A stretch of DNA of 64,000 nt from Hawksworthiomyces lignivorus (lineage: Eukaryota; Ascomycota; Sordariomycetes; Ophiostomatales; Ophiostomataceae). A program made the translations under genes and the position numbers. The notes below the pieces were generated by a model. It searched no databases, was not told where the DNA came from, and worked only from the letters and a program-made list of their open reading frames with translations. The DNA is taken from assembly GCA_002917075.1 (NCBI GenBank), contig NTMA01000115.1, positions 1-64,000 on the forward strand, read 5' to 3'. This document shows, piece after piece, positions 22,468-34,310 of this stretch (positions are counted from its first letter, which is position 1; the number at the start of each line of letters is the position of its first letter).

Positions 22468-25400
22468 ATGGCCGAAATCCTAGCTATCGCCGATATTTGT
22501 GTTAAAATTGTGCGTTTCTGTGACTTGGTTCACGACGCAACCAGCCTTCCTGAGGATCTAAGGAATAAGGCAGAGATATTGAAAGCTACGTTAAGCACCT
22601 TGAGAGGACTGAACTATCGGAATATCTCGCTTGGCGATGCGCAGTTTCTGTCTGCTCTGCAGGTTGCCTCCAACAAGGGTACAGCTTTCCTCCAGAAGCT
22701 AGAGACGCTCGTTGGAAATGACGACAACAAGACGCAGCAGCGCAGGAGAGACAAGTTTCTCTGGGTATTGTCGAAAGGACGCGCGGCTCACAGCTTTCGC
22801 AGAGACTTGTCCAGATATCTTGAAAACTTGCAAGCACTAATGATATCAAGACTTCTAGTGGTGGAACAAAATATGGCAGAAAGCGCGTGAGTAGCCCCAC
22901 AGCCTTTGTCCTCAGCCTTGCTTTTCTCATGGCGACTGGTGAATCGAGCGGCTAGAAGCATATGGCAGGCCTCTATCACTACTTGATTCCTAATGGCATA
23001 TTATCTGACATTTGACCGAGTGCAGGTTAAAAGCCCGTAATGCGGATGTCGTTGACCGATTGCTTCCAAAGAATTCTACATATTTCCCTGACACTGATCA
23101 GAAATCGCACACAGATTTAAGGCTGGCAGGGACAGGCCAGTGGCTGCAAGATTCGGAAGAGTTTAATACTTGGTTAAATAAGCCAAAGCATACTCTGTTC
23201 TGCCTTGGGGTGGCGGGCGCTGGCAAAACGCTCATCACGGCAATGACCGTAAATGTGCTTCTTAAGAAGTTTCCGGAGGCGTCCAAGGTTGGAGTTGCTT
23301 ACATTTACCTCAAAGAGAGCGAACAAGAGCATCTGACAACCGGGGACCTTCTCTGCAACATCCTGGGCCAGCTCCTTCGGTGGATCCCAGACTCGTCCGG
23401 TTTTTGGCTGCCTGTAGTACAGCTCTGCGAAGCCAACAGGGGACACCTGGACCCGGACAGTGTGTCGGACGTCTTGGATAAGACAGCAGCGTATTTCAAC
23501 AGGATATTCGTCGTTCTGGATGCCTTGGACGAGTGGCCGCATTCTGCCCACTGTCATGCTCCCGATTTCATCTCTGTTATTCGGCGACTGCAGTCGAAAA
23601 TGGACGTCAGCATCTTCGCAACATCGAGGCTCGACGAAGACTTGGCGCTGTTCCAGGGCGAGCCAATCCTAAAAAAAGAGATTCGAGCCAGCAGCGAAGA
23701 TATCGAGAGATATCTCGACAACAAAATGGCCAAAGAAATGAGTAATATACTTCAGCATCAGCCGGAGTTGCAGACCAAAATCAAGGCGGAGCTTGTCCCA
23801 ATCATCCACGGCGTGTATGCCTCCTACCCCTTTGCCTCTGGTACACGAGCCGCTGCATACATCTCCAAATGCTGACACTTGATAAATTGAACTAGGTTCC
23901 TGCTAGCTCGTATTTTCATAGACTGCCTCACCGACAAAGTATCAGTTGGGCACATATATGACGAGATATCGCGCCTCAAGGATGGTGTTGGAAGGTCCCA
24001 AGCCCTAGTGACTGGATATGAGGGCCTCTACAGGAGAATCCAATCCCAGCGCGCCCAGCATAGGAGACTCGCCCTAATAGCCCTAGCATGGGTAGCTTTT
24101 GCGGTGAGGCCGCTCACAGAGCACGAGCTACGCCACGCTCTCGGGGTGGAGGGTGAAATGACCTGGTTCGATAAGAGATACCTGGCGGACAAGGAGGCAA
24201 TCAAGAGGGCGTGCGTCGGGCTCGTCGCCATTGACGATAGGGGCAGAGTTGGGTTGACGCACTCCACCACTAGGGGCTACCTTGCTAAGGAAAAGGACGT
24301 CTGGTGGCCGAAACTTTCTCCGCACGCTATAATCGCTCAGACGTGCACCGTGTACCTCTGTTTCGACCAGTTCTCTCGGGGACCTTTGCCGTCGGTTACG
24401 TGGTTTGTCGAGTGCGGCGAACTAGAAGAGCTTACTCAGGAGAATGTGTTGCTGAATTATTCATCTTGTTACTGGGGACATCACCTCTCAAGGGCTATGG
24501 CCGACATCCAGGAGAACGACAAGCAGAAGGGCAGCAAGCAGAATGACAACAGGCAGAAGGATGCAGAAAGATCCCTCCTCGACCAGCTATCTATCAAGTT
24601 CTGGAAAAAGCCGAGTAACATGCTGTTGTCGTTTCAGGTGAACCTAGTCAGCAGGCGGTGCAAATTTCCGGCCGAGTTTGACCGCATCCACATAGTCAGT
24701 TATCTGTGCAGCGCTACCTTTATAGATTCTCTCAAAGACAACTTCCTGAACCAGAATGCCCGAGACAGCTGTGGCCGTACGGCGCTGCATTGGGCCGCGA
24801 ACCGAGACAATGGTCCCCACAGCCAGATCGACCTCTTCTCAACTACTTATGATAGCAGTCAGACAACCTTGGATTGGGTTGCTTCCCAGGGCAGAAATAG
24901 CCAAGTGGTCATTCGCCCGGCTGCCGCCGCGACAGATGAGGCTTTGGCTATGGTAAAAAAGTTGGTCGAACGTGGATTTCAGGCCGATGCGACGGACGAC
25001 GACGGCCGCACGCCGCTTTCTTATGCATGCAATAACGGTCATGCGAGCATAGCCAAATTCCTCCTCGAGAGCCGGGTCGACGTGGATGCCAAAAATGCAC
25101 CCCTCACGCCGCTCATCGAGGCATGCCTCAACGGCAGCGCCGACACCACTGACGTGCTGCTTGAGAGAGGAGCCAATATCAATGCTGGAAAGGGACTTTT
25201 ATCTCCCCTGAAGGCGGCCACCATAAGCGGCTCGGAGGATTGCGTGTCCAGGCTTCTGCAAGACGGCCGCCTCGATAAACGTCGCGAAAGGCACAACATG
25301 GCCCTCATCATCTCGGTAGCTACGATTATGGGCCACGTGGGAATAGTAAACAAGCTGCAGGAGGCTGGGTTCGATGTGAGCCTGAGCAAGCCGGTAGGTG

Positions 25401-27232
25401 AAGAGCCCGACAAAGGCAAATTAATAAAGGATGTGCTTCACCAGTATGGCATTAGTTTAAATGAGCCGCAAAGAAGCACCGACAACCTCAACACCGCCAT
25501 GGCAAATGCGATTAGATATAGTGCCAAGGTTCTCCTCCGCTGCAGCAGCTTCCTTGGGATGAACGATGGTAGACCGACCCAAGACACGGCTTGGGTGGTG
25601 ACGGGTGTGCTGAAACACCTCACTGCTCTCATCATGATGAGCAACCAGTCGTTCTTGGAGAAGCTGGTGGACTTCCACGGCATGGCCATAGAAGAGGCAG
25701 TGAGAAGAGGGGACTTAGAATTCACCAAAATGCTAGCCGAGATCGGCGCGCAAGCTTTCGAGCAGGTTGTGAAGCTCATCCGGAGCGACTATGAGAAGAG
25801 GAAAACACAAAAAGCGGCCCAAGGCCCACCTGTGGCGGCAAGGGCGGGCAGTCCTGCAGTCTCCAGCGAGAGCAGCAGGCCCAAGGGCTTCTTTCGTCAG
25901 CTGCAAGACGTTGCGGCTGGTCTCCTGAGCCTAGACATCTACGATGAAGAGGCGGCACGGAGCGGCAACGATGCAACGATGGGCCAAGGTGCCAATTTCG
26001 GCGGGATCAGCTCCATTGCCAATGAAAAACTGCAGGTATTCACGTCGAAGGCCATGTCGATCTTGGACAACGTTATGGAGAGAGGTGATACGAGCTGCGC
26101 GGTGGTGCTGATCGAGTGCTGGGTGAGAGACCTGAGATGCTGCATCTTCCCCGGCGACGCGAGCGACCAGCTGCTGAAGCTGCTCGTCACGGACCGTGCG
26201 GTCGAGGTTGAGAACTACTATAACGAGAATGACTTACACAAGGCCACCCTCCGCGCTAAGGTCACCTTGGAGTTGCTTGCTGCCGCCGTGGCCAGGAGCA
26301 GAACGGACGTGGGCCGCCGGGACGAGACCTACGGCGAGCTGGCCGACATCTTGTGCGAGTCCAGGTGGTGCACGCTCCGCAACGTCGTTAGGCGCAAGCT
26401 CATCTCATACGACAAACTAGAAGAGCACACGGATGACCTCCGGTCGTACTTTGTAAAGGGGATCCGCGCAGGCGACACGTCCAATGCCGAGCGGCTCGGC
26501 CCGGCCTGCCTAGTGCTCGTCGCGTGGATGGCAGCCGACGAACATGCGCCCATGGCCGACGAGAACGCGCGCAAGGCCGCCGAGATCGTGCGCGCGCGCA
26601 TGGCCGACCTCATGGCCCAGATACTGGCCAGGGGTTGCCAGGAGTGCATCGACTTCAGGGCACAGGGCGTTGTCGAGCGCATCGCGGACGCCGCCGAGGA
26701 CGACTTCCGCCGCAGCCTCGAACGAGGTGGCGCGAAGGACCCTGACTGGTCGCGGAAGCTGGGCAGCGGGCTCGTCCGGGGCTTCCACGTGGCCGTGCGC
26801 GACGACCAAACCGGCTTCACCGCAGTCATCGGCCGCCTCCTGGTCCGCTCCCTGGGCTGGGCGCTGGACAGGTACGACGAAGCGGTCGTCGGCGGCGCAG
26901 TCCACGACCAGATGGCCAAGCTCATCCACGTCATCGCCATAGTGGATCGCTCTCCCGCCTCTTTCTTCCAGACGGTGTACCGCCTCATCAAAGCTGCAAA
27001 AAAGATGCGCCATGACGGTGCCCAGAGGATTCTGAGCGGAACGCTCGTAGCCATTGTCCAAGGCGCATCTGAAGAGCGCAGCATCTTATTGAAGCTCATA
27101 CGGACGCAAGACGCCGTCGGGCTTCTCAGGGAAGCGTTCTCTAACCTCGACAGCGTCCTCGGCAATTTCCCCGGCTGGCCTAGTGCTGCCCAGTCCCTAG
27201 CGAGTTTGGCTGAGCAGGAGGCTATAGCATAG
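22468..27232 (+). CDS. NACHT-ankyrin STAND/NLR-like protein
   Basis: Exons 22468-22886, 23026-23814 and 23896-27232 (donors GTGAGT and GTATGC, acceptors GCAG and CTAG) give 1514 residues without a stop. Residues 1-140 form a helical N-terminal domain of the kind found on fungal STAND proteins (MAEILAIADICVKIVRFCDL). The NACHT-type NTPase has a P-loop GVAGAGKT at about 201-208 and a Walker B VVLDALDEW at about 302-310. A winged-helix-like segment follows (RRLALIALAWVAFAVRPLTEHEL). Ankyrin-like units occur at about 687-705 (CGRTALHWAA) and 755-900 (DGRTPLSYACNNGHASIAKFLL). The final 450 or so residues are charged, helical and unrecognised. Fungal NLR-like proteins act in non-self recognition and programmed cell death; the trigger here is unknown. 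Confidence 0.88.
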
Positions 27233-28161
27233 ACTATATACTCCGGACCATAGAAAGGCTCATATGAGGTGAAGCGCCGTCGTAGATCGTCGTCCCTCGT
27301 GGCGAGGACCACATCCGCCCCAACAGCACCGGTTACACCCTGAAAACGAGTGCATCTAACAGCAGCGTCCCAGAGATGCCCTCCCAACGATAGAGACGGC
27401 TCTCGCGGTTCGCGCGTATTTCGGAGTAGTGCACGTCGCGGTCGGAGCCCAGTTGGTAGAGAGATCGTCTAGATAAAAATGGCGGATGTGTTCTGTCATA
27501 TCGAAATAAACTGCTTTCATTATACGTACAGTAGTTAAAGAACGGAGCACAGGGCAAAGAGCCGCCCCGGCTCCTTAATACGTCAACAGGCTAAAGATAG
27601 CAAAAGAATGTTAATATGTTGCACCTGTGACTGCTAGTAAAGTGGCTCCATAGACACAGACTCGGTGACGTTTGGTTCGCATTATTATTCTTACATCGAA
27701 CAGTCCTCACTGGGAAACCACCAATCTCTTCTCTCCTCTCCGATTAGATCACTTTTATCACAGAGTGTGGCTATACCACCAGGAGCAGCCATTGAGAGAA
27801 GCGGAGTCGTCGACCCTGAATTTGTATAACAGCTTTAGATTTGGTGACGTCTGCGCATGGGATCTAGAACGATATTTGTATGAAATTTAGGATTTTGTTG
27901 TCAACACTTGGACGCTGGAATAGAGGAAGAGAGACTGAGAGCGGTGAACTATCTGATGCAGGGTTCTGCATTCATTAATTAACACAGACAACCATCAAAA
28001 CGTACTGAATTCCTGGAAAATCCTTCCAGTTTGCGTGCTGGCCTGCGCTGACGCTCCAACCGCCCCTGCAAGCAATGTGCCTACCGAAATTCCTACTCAC
28101 CTTGGCGGCACAGCATCGCCGCGACACCAATGAAACATTAGATACCATTCTGTAAATCTGG
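27233..28161. other. Intergenic between convergent genes
   Basis: Lies between the 3' ends of the NACHT-ankyrin gene and the Zn2Cys6 gene. No convincing coding frame. A few degenerate T-rich stretches are present. Confidence 0.5.
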
Positions 28162-30189
28162 CTATTGGTGATTATTAAACCCGGAGATTTCTTGAGGCTC
28201 CTGCTGTGCAGTTAGATTAAGAAAGCTTTGCAATGCAATGAAGTCAAGCTGTGAAAATCGCTGTTCTTGGAGGTGACTGGAATCGCCATGAGTCAAGCTT
28301 GGGCTCGTCGGAGAGTCGACAATGCGCCCTATGATATCTTCCAGAATGTCGCGGTGTTTTCTCAGTTTGTGAGACCGTTCAGCTATGACAAACATGGTAG
28401 TAGAATAGGCGCGAAGGCTGTTTGCAACAGCATTGTTGAAGAGCTTTGGGGCCAAGAATAAGCAATAACTATCACTTTAGAGTCAGCGATCTTTATCATG
28501 CCTCAAATTTAAATGGATGGGGAACTTTTACCATATTGTCACTCCCGCAATGAAGATTATATGAGCAGAGACAAACGAATGTCCATAAGATTCTCGCTGA
28601 TGCATTCGTTTAAATGTGTCGCATACCTGCTCAGAGGCTTTCAAACACCTTGCGATCAAGGGGTCGTCTTCGTGCATTGTACTTAAGAAAGGACGGAGTA
28701 TCTGCGAGACCGCCCCGCTCCACTGAAGTTGCAAATAGCTCGATTCGGACTCTGTAAAGCAGGGGAGTGATTGCACCCAAGTATCTAAGGAAACAAGCCA
28801 AGGCTGTACTTTTGCAAATCTCCTTTGCCGTGTTTCGTTCACACAATAGAGATCTGATTGAATACGAGATTCCATACGTTTGATTTCGATAAGCTTAGCC
28901 CACCACATCAATGTTGTCCTCGGCCTTGAGCCTAAAAAGTCGACTGACCCATCGGCAGCCTCTAACTCCTCATCAGTCAAGAGCTCCTCCGTCTCCAATG
29001 GTGCCCTGGTCTCGATATCGTGTTCCGCGATACTGACTGGTCGCCTGAGTGCGAACGCAACGAAGCGTTCTAAGATGTAGACGCTCCAAAAGAGTCGTCG
29101 CCTTTTCTGGTTTTGAAAAGGAGATTCGGCATTGTACGAAGATTCTAAGTGAAGGCCAAGGTCGGTACAAGTACGCATTGCAAAACCAACCACGTACCAT
29201 ATGCCCGTGTTTGACAAAGACCGGAGACCATATAGTGCTAACAGCACCATTCCTTCGACCGTGTCAAGCGTCTGCGACTGTTGCACCGCAGGCAATTCCT
29301 GAAGAGCAGTGGCTAGGTGTTCCTCAACTTTTGTACCAGAGTGGGGATCTGTGAGTTTCAGCAGCGTTCCTCCAATTGCGTACACCATATAAAGCTTGAA
29401 TATTCCACAGCGTTTGTCAAGAGTCGAGGGAATCGGTTCATATCGTCGAGCATGCAAGCGGAAGAGTTCCGCTCGTTCAAGAAAAGGATATCGGGGGTGG
29501 ATCCTCTCAAAATAGGCCTCTAACATTCGACGTCCTATTCCATCGTCTGGAGGCTGAATGTTTCGACTTTGAGCCGATGGTTGACCTACTGATGGAGAGG
29601 CATTATCGCTAATCGAAGAGAGGGCCTTGGCCCAAACGGTGGCCTGCACCATCTGTTCTATAGTAGAGTCTTGGGGCGATGAGCGGTCGATTGGTGGATT
29701 AATCTCATAGTTGACTCCTTCACATGCCCGGAATTGGATTTCGCCGCTCTTCGGTGTTGCGACCGTCGGACATAGTCCGGTAACTAACCCTGCTTGACTC
29801 TCTAGGATTGCGTTTCCTGAGGTTGAGAAGTCCTCATCGAAGATTAAAGGTATTTGAAGCTGTCCTTGGTCCTGGGAGGCCGACTGGCCAAGCCGATCAA
29901 GCATGAAATCGTTGGTAGAGTACGTAAGCTGCTGTTGTTGACGGAGAGCTGAAAGCTCATCCATTGCGTTCGCCAATTGTGCCTCGAGGGTTTGGATACG
30001 CCTGAAGGCAGCATAGCTGCTGTCATGGCTGTACAACTGAAGAGCATATTCTGACTGCTGACATGGCTGCTGGGCCTTCTCACATGCGCTGCAGATAGGA
30101 AAACCATGGCAGCGGAGCTTTCGCTTCAAACACCGTTTGCATGATTTAGAGTGCCGCTTGATAGACTTCGAAGCTTCGCCGCTCGACAT
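28162..30189 (-). CDS. Zn2Cys6 transcription factor with fungal-specific TF domain
   Basis: Two exons, 30189-28532 and 28468-28162 (donor GTAAAA, acceptor GATAG, branch CTGAC), give 654 residues. The Gal4-type cluster C-x2-C-x6-C-x5-C-x2-C-x6-C spans residues 17-43. A heptad-like, Gln-rich segment follows (RRIQTLEAQLANAMDELSAL), suited to dimerisation. The fungal-specific TF domain begins near FERIHPRYPFLERAEL and includes the GLHLE.. and RRRLFWSVYILER region. It therefore should bind CGG half-sites as a dimer. It is transcribed in the same direction as the lyase gene at 30862-31818, and three CGG-N4-CCG sites lie in the next promoter upstream. A pathway-specific regulator of the neighbours is an inference. 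Confidence 0.93.
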
Positions 30190-30861
30190 GACCAGGAATT
30201 ATAGTCGTTGCTTAACAATGATGATATCACTTTCTCTAGAAATAGAAAATCGAATGTTGCAGGAGGTGGCTGCAATGGATCCCGCTGTGCACACATTTGA
30301 TGTTTCGGTTGCTAACTCTCAAAAAAAGGTACGGCATAGGACGGCTGACCATCGACATTTAGGTAACTATTGGCTCGTCGAAATGAGGGGATAGTGCTGC
30401 ACTTGGGCGGATTCGACTTAGCGCCTGGTAATCTCTCCATTGAAGGCGTGAAATCCACCGTCCGTGAAGTATGGAGCAAAAGCCAATCTCGATAAGCCAT
30501 CCCTCGGCTAGCATGTACTGTATGTAGTAATATAGATATTCATTTTATACCGTACTAGAATAAGTACGCTGGACCAGACCTCCTCGCCACTTTGATTATG
30601 TCAAGCCTAAAATGCGGATTTGCGTGTGCGCCCCCAGCTTTGAAGAATTAGTTTAGTGCATCATACGATAATAGTTACAGAGACAAAGGGTCGCCGATGC
30701 TATTGCAATTTTCCTAGTAAAATGTGTGTACTATTCTAATAGTGTTGACATCATGCTAGAATCAAGGGCGGCTCTACTAGGAGTAATCGCTCCCAGAAGG
30801 AGACGAGTCTTTAATTATCTATGAAAATATTGTTCGGATAAGATTGTAGCTATAATACAAT
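30190..30861. other. Intergenic, promoter of the Zn2Cys6 gene and 3' side of the lyase gene
   Basis: No coding frame is supported. I found no ACGG-N4-CCGT site here, unlike in the next promoter. Scattered CGG triplets occur without fixed spacing. Confidence 0.5.
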
Positions 30862-31818
30862 TTATATGCCATTTGCGTAAGACTGGCCTCCGAGCCTTTT
30901 ATCAAACTCGACGTATTCATTTAGACCCATAGCCTCAAAAAGATATCTGGGGCCTTTATTCTCTCGGAATTCTGTGACTATTTGAAGCCCTGTTTCTTTC
31001 AAGTGTCGAAGCTGCTTCTGCGCTGCCTCCATGATGACGCTCAGTATGGCCGAAGGATAGATAACAATCTTGAACCCGAATTTATTAGCCTGAGAGAGGC
31101 TCACCTCCGGCGTCACGCCGCCTGCGACCATATTTAAAAGGACAGGCATGCCTTTAAGGTCCTTGCACACGCGCTCCATTTGCTCCAAGGATGTAATACC
31201 CTCCAGGAAGGCCACTTCAGCGCCGGCCTCCCGAGCTCTTCTTAACCGGCCGACTGCTGCTTCATAGCCGAGTGATTGAAGACTATCTGTGCGGGCAATA
31301 ATGATAATGTCCTGCCCAGTCTGGGCCCTCAAAGCGTTCCTTGTCTCGGCGGCTGCTTGCAATCTGTTGAGATATTCGTCTTCAGACACAAGCTCTTTGC
31401 TATTCAGGTGTCCACAACGCTTATTCAGTGGTTGGTCTTCGATATGCATAGCTGCCACACCAGCTGACATATATGCGCGCACCGTACGTGCTACAACGAG
31501 CGAACCTCCAAAGCCGGTATCGGCGTCTGCGATTAACGGCACTGTAGGGTCGAGTCCGGCGATCATGCCGGCGTTGGTTGCCATGTCCGTCATGTTGGTT
31601 ATGCCCAGATCTGGGACACCGAGGGCCGATGCCGCCGTTCCGGCTCCTGTCATGTAAAGGCATTTGAAACCTTCGTTGAGTGCCAGCCGTGCTGAGATGC
31701 CGTCGTACACTCCGACAGCTGTGATGGTATTGTTCGGCTCTGTTAACATCTTGCGAAGGCGCGCACATGCCGACATAGGACCGTCGGTACCGTTTTCAAT
31801 GATGCCATTAGTTGCCAT
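30862..31818 (-). CDS. PEP mutase/isocitrate lyase superfamily C-C lyase or hydrolase
   Basis: A 318-residue single-exon protein. The metal-binding aspartates lie in LIADADTGFGG (Asp about 98 and 100) and HIEDQ (Glu/Asp 127-128). The mobile catalytic loop NKRCGH is at about 132-137; the KRCGH signature marks members that break or hydrolyse carbon-carbon bonds (2-methylisocitrate lyase, dimethylmalate lyase, oxaloacetate acetylhydrolase) rather than plain PEP mutases. It lacks a mitochondrial presequence and is much shorter than glyoxylate-cycle isocitrate lyase, so is probably a cytosolic small-acid enzyme. Start: ATG at 31818. It is divergent from a sugar/quinate-type transporter, which suggests use of an imported acid. 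The exact substrate is undetermined. Confidence 0.9.
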   Translation of the reverse strand: MATNGIIENGTDGPMSACARLRKMLTEPNNTITAVGVYDGISARLALNEGFKCLYMTGAGTAASALGVPDLGITNMTDMATNAGMIAGLDPTVPLIADADTGFGGSLVVARTVRAYMSAGVAAMHIEDQPLNKRCGHLNSKELVSEDEYLNRLQAAAETRNALRAQTGQDIIIIARTDSLQSLGYEAAVGRLRRAREAGAEVAFLEGITSLEQMERVCKDLKGMPVLLNMVAGGVTPEVSLSQANKFGFKIVIYPSAILSVIMEAAQKQLRHLKETGLQIVTEFRENKGPRYLFEAMGLNEYVEFDKRLGGQSYANGI

Positions 31819-32087
31819 TTTGAATACTGAAGAAGAGGAAATTGGATGTTGTTGAATTGTGGTATTTGTGTCGGCGGATAGTCTTGGCCAATGGGTTTTC
31901 GACGGTGCTTACGAAAAGAGCAAGCGAATAACGTACAGTAAATGACTGCCATCAAAAACACCTCCTTATTCGAGTAAAGTTTCAGTTTGTATGTTAGGAT
32001 TACAGCGTTATATAAAATATGGCATATTGTCACTCGTTTAGAAATGTTGAATATGATCCCCCATTTCAGAAAATATCGTCACATGGG

Positions 32088-32101
32088 AACGGAATTCCGT
32101 T
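32088..32101. promoter_or_regulatory. Candidate Zn2Cys6 site 1
   Basis: AACGGAATTCCGTT, a perfect 14-bp palindrome with inverted CGG half-sites and a 4-bp spacer. It lies 270 bp upstream of the lyase ATG and 461 bp upstream of the transporter ATG. Confidence 0.6.
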
Positions 32102-32148
32102 TATTTTGTCCCCTTGTCTTTGGCAAAGGCTTTGAATTAATGACAATC

Positions 32149-32162
32149 GACGGAAATCCGTC
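32149..32162. promoter_or_regulatory. Candidate Zn2Cys6 site 2
   Basis: GACGGAAATCCGTC: 5-bp palindromic arms, same CGG-N4-CCG spacing as site 1; 48 bp separate the two sites. Confidence 0.6.
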
Positions 32163-32301
32163 TCAGACCCAAAGTAAACATTTGTGCTCCACACGCGTTT
32201 ACCCTTTTTGTCGTTAGCGGCCACGCAAATCCGTTGCATGTCTCCCTACGAAACAAATTTGTCCATACTTGGTCCCTTGCGCCACACCGTAAAGAGGAAC
32301 A

Positions 32302-32315
32302 TACGGTACTCCGTA
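32302..32315. promoter_or_regulatory. Candidate Zn2Cys6 site 3
   Basis: TACGGTACTCCGTA: palindromic arms with the same spacing; one further flanking base on each side also pairs (A at 32301, T at 32316). 247 bp upstream of the transporter ATG. Confidence 0.6.
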
Positions 32316-32561
32316 TTACTGGTCAGCCTGTTCTATAACTACAGTTGCGTGTTCTCCGCATGGGGGAGCAGATGAGTCTCGGAAAAAGAGCATTTCCCCG
32401 CATAAACCCCATAGTTTTCTACATGTAGACAACTGAATTGAGAATTAATAAAGTATAAATATCCATTTCCAAACACATCTGTTGCGGTCTGTACGGCTAG
32501 GAAACCCTTACACAATTACGTCTTTTTGCACCTTTTCACCATATCGTTATTTGACAGAACG

Positions 32562-34310
32562 ATGAGGTTTAATAATCCGTTTGCCATCCCTGAGGGGAGC
32601 AACCTTCCCAAAGAAGTATTCGGCTATCGGCCATATCTAGTGGCTTTCTCTGCGTCTATGGTAATGCATAATAGCAATTTCGTATTGTTGCTGCGAAATT
32701 GAATTCGGCCATCTGACTTTCATTCTCTCTATAGGCAGCCGCATGCTACGGCTACGATGGAGGGTTTATTGGTGGAACTCTTGCTCTTCCCTCTTTTCAA
32801 AGAGCATTCGGCCTCGATACAGCTACAAAGTCTTCCCTGGCCGCTTTACAATCCAACATTGTGACGACTTTCCAAGCGGGTGCCTTTTTCGGCTGCATTA
32901 TCGGTTACTTCGCCAGCGCACTCCTGGGTATCGGCCGTCGTCCTGTTATGATGGCTGCTATGTGTGTCTTCCTGCTTGGCAGCGCCCTCGAGATAATCGA
33001 CAAGATCGGCCCACTGTATGCAGGGAGGACATTCACAGGGCTCGGAGTCGGCTCAGCGATGGTTGTCTTACCGATTTACGTGGCAGAGTGTTCACCAAGC
33101 CCCATCAGAGGACGGCTCGTTGGGATGTTTGAAATTTCGGTACAGATCTGGTTAGTCATTGGCTTTTGGGTCAATTATGGAGTGCAGAAGAATCTGCCGT
33201 CGAACAACACCCAATGGCGTATTCCGGTAGCCCTCCAATTTATTCCTGCCAGTTGTTGTATCATCGCTATGCCGTTTATGATTGAGTCACCTCGGTGGCT
33301 TATGAGCCAGGGCCGAGTTGTAGACGCTAGAAAAGCTCTATCTTGGGTGCGAAATTTACCCGAAGATCATGATTTTATTAACTCAGAACTCGGTGAAGTC
33401 GAAGCCGTTCTTGAAGTCGAAAAATCTATTAATCACCGGCGGTTATGGCGAGAGCTTATATCTCCTGGTGTTCGAAATCGTGTTATTCTTTCGTTATTGT
33501 TGATGTTATTACAACAACTGACTGGGTAAGTTCGAGAAACCTATATAGATTAAAAAGTCTCTAAACGAACAAAGAAATAAATATATTAACTATGACTTGA
33601 ACAGAATTAATTCGCTTAATATTTTCTCGCCTTTAATCTTTAAGCAACTTGGGTACTCAACGGTTCAAGTCTCTCTCCTTGCTACTGGTGTTTATGGTAT
33701 TGTGAAGATGATCAGCAGTGTCATTTTTACATTCTTTATCGTTGATCGCTTTGGACGTCGGCCCGCACTTCTTATAGGGTGCGTTGTCATGGCAGTATGT
33801 ATGTTCTATATCGGAGCTTACGCCAAAATTGCTGGAACTCATACCAGTGGCCCTGGCGCAAGAGCTGCTTTGGCCATGGTATACATCTACATCATCGCCA
33901 ACAGCGCAAGCTGGACTAGCATCCCTTGGATCTATGCCGCAGAAACATTTCCAACCCGCATCCGTGGCTTTGCCATGATGTTTCCTACCTGCATGCAGTA
34001 CCTCGGCCAGTTCGCTGTCGTGTACAGTCTTCCATACATGATTAATTCTATATCATATGGCACGTATCTGTTCTATGCTGCCTGGATTGTTGTTGGTTTT
34101 GTGTTTTCTTATTTCTTTGTTCCTGAGACAAAAGGTGTTGCACTAGAAGATATGGATCTTCTGTTCGACGCAAAGGCACCGATATGGGCTGTGGCTGCCA
34201 GAAAGCGTTATGATGAGGCGCACGCAGCCGGAATGACCGCTTCAACTGTACAACACATTCAAAGTTCAAAGATCCATGAACATGGAGCGGTTGAAGAGGT
34301 GGAGGCGTAA
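32562..34310 (+). CDS. MFS sugar porter, quinate-permease-like
   Basis: Exons 32562-32660, 32735-33525 and 33605-34310 (donors GTAATG and GTAAGT; acceptors ATAG and ACAG) give 531 residues. The N-terminus FNNPFAIPEGSNLP...GYRPYLVAFSASM resembles fungal quinate permeases. Sugar-porter signatures are visible: YGYDGGFIGGTLALPSF in helix 1, GRRPVMMAAM after helix 2, YAGRTFTGLGVGSAMVVLPIYVAECSP, ESPRWLM before the central loop, DRFGRRPALL and the closing VPETKGVALEDMD. Twelve helices are expected. It should import a polyol, sugar or aromatic acid by proton symport. It shares a promoter with the lyase gene and may feed it with substrate precursor. Confidence 0.94.

Larger units (their letters stand above)
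31819..32561. promoter_or_regulatory. Bidirectional promoter of lyase and MFS transporter genes
   Basis: The 743-bp gap between two start codons on opposite strands contains three palindromic sites of form ACGG-N4-CCGT (listed separately). They are clustered within about 230 bp near the centre. No other gene is supported here. Confidence 0.7.

Noticed and set aside
26329..27387. Minus-strand 352-codon frame
   Set aside because: Antisense shadow of the GC-rich end of the NACHT-ankyrin gene; low-complexity composition and no motif.
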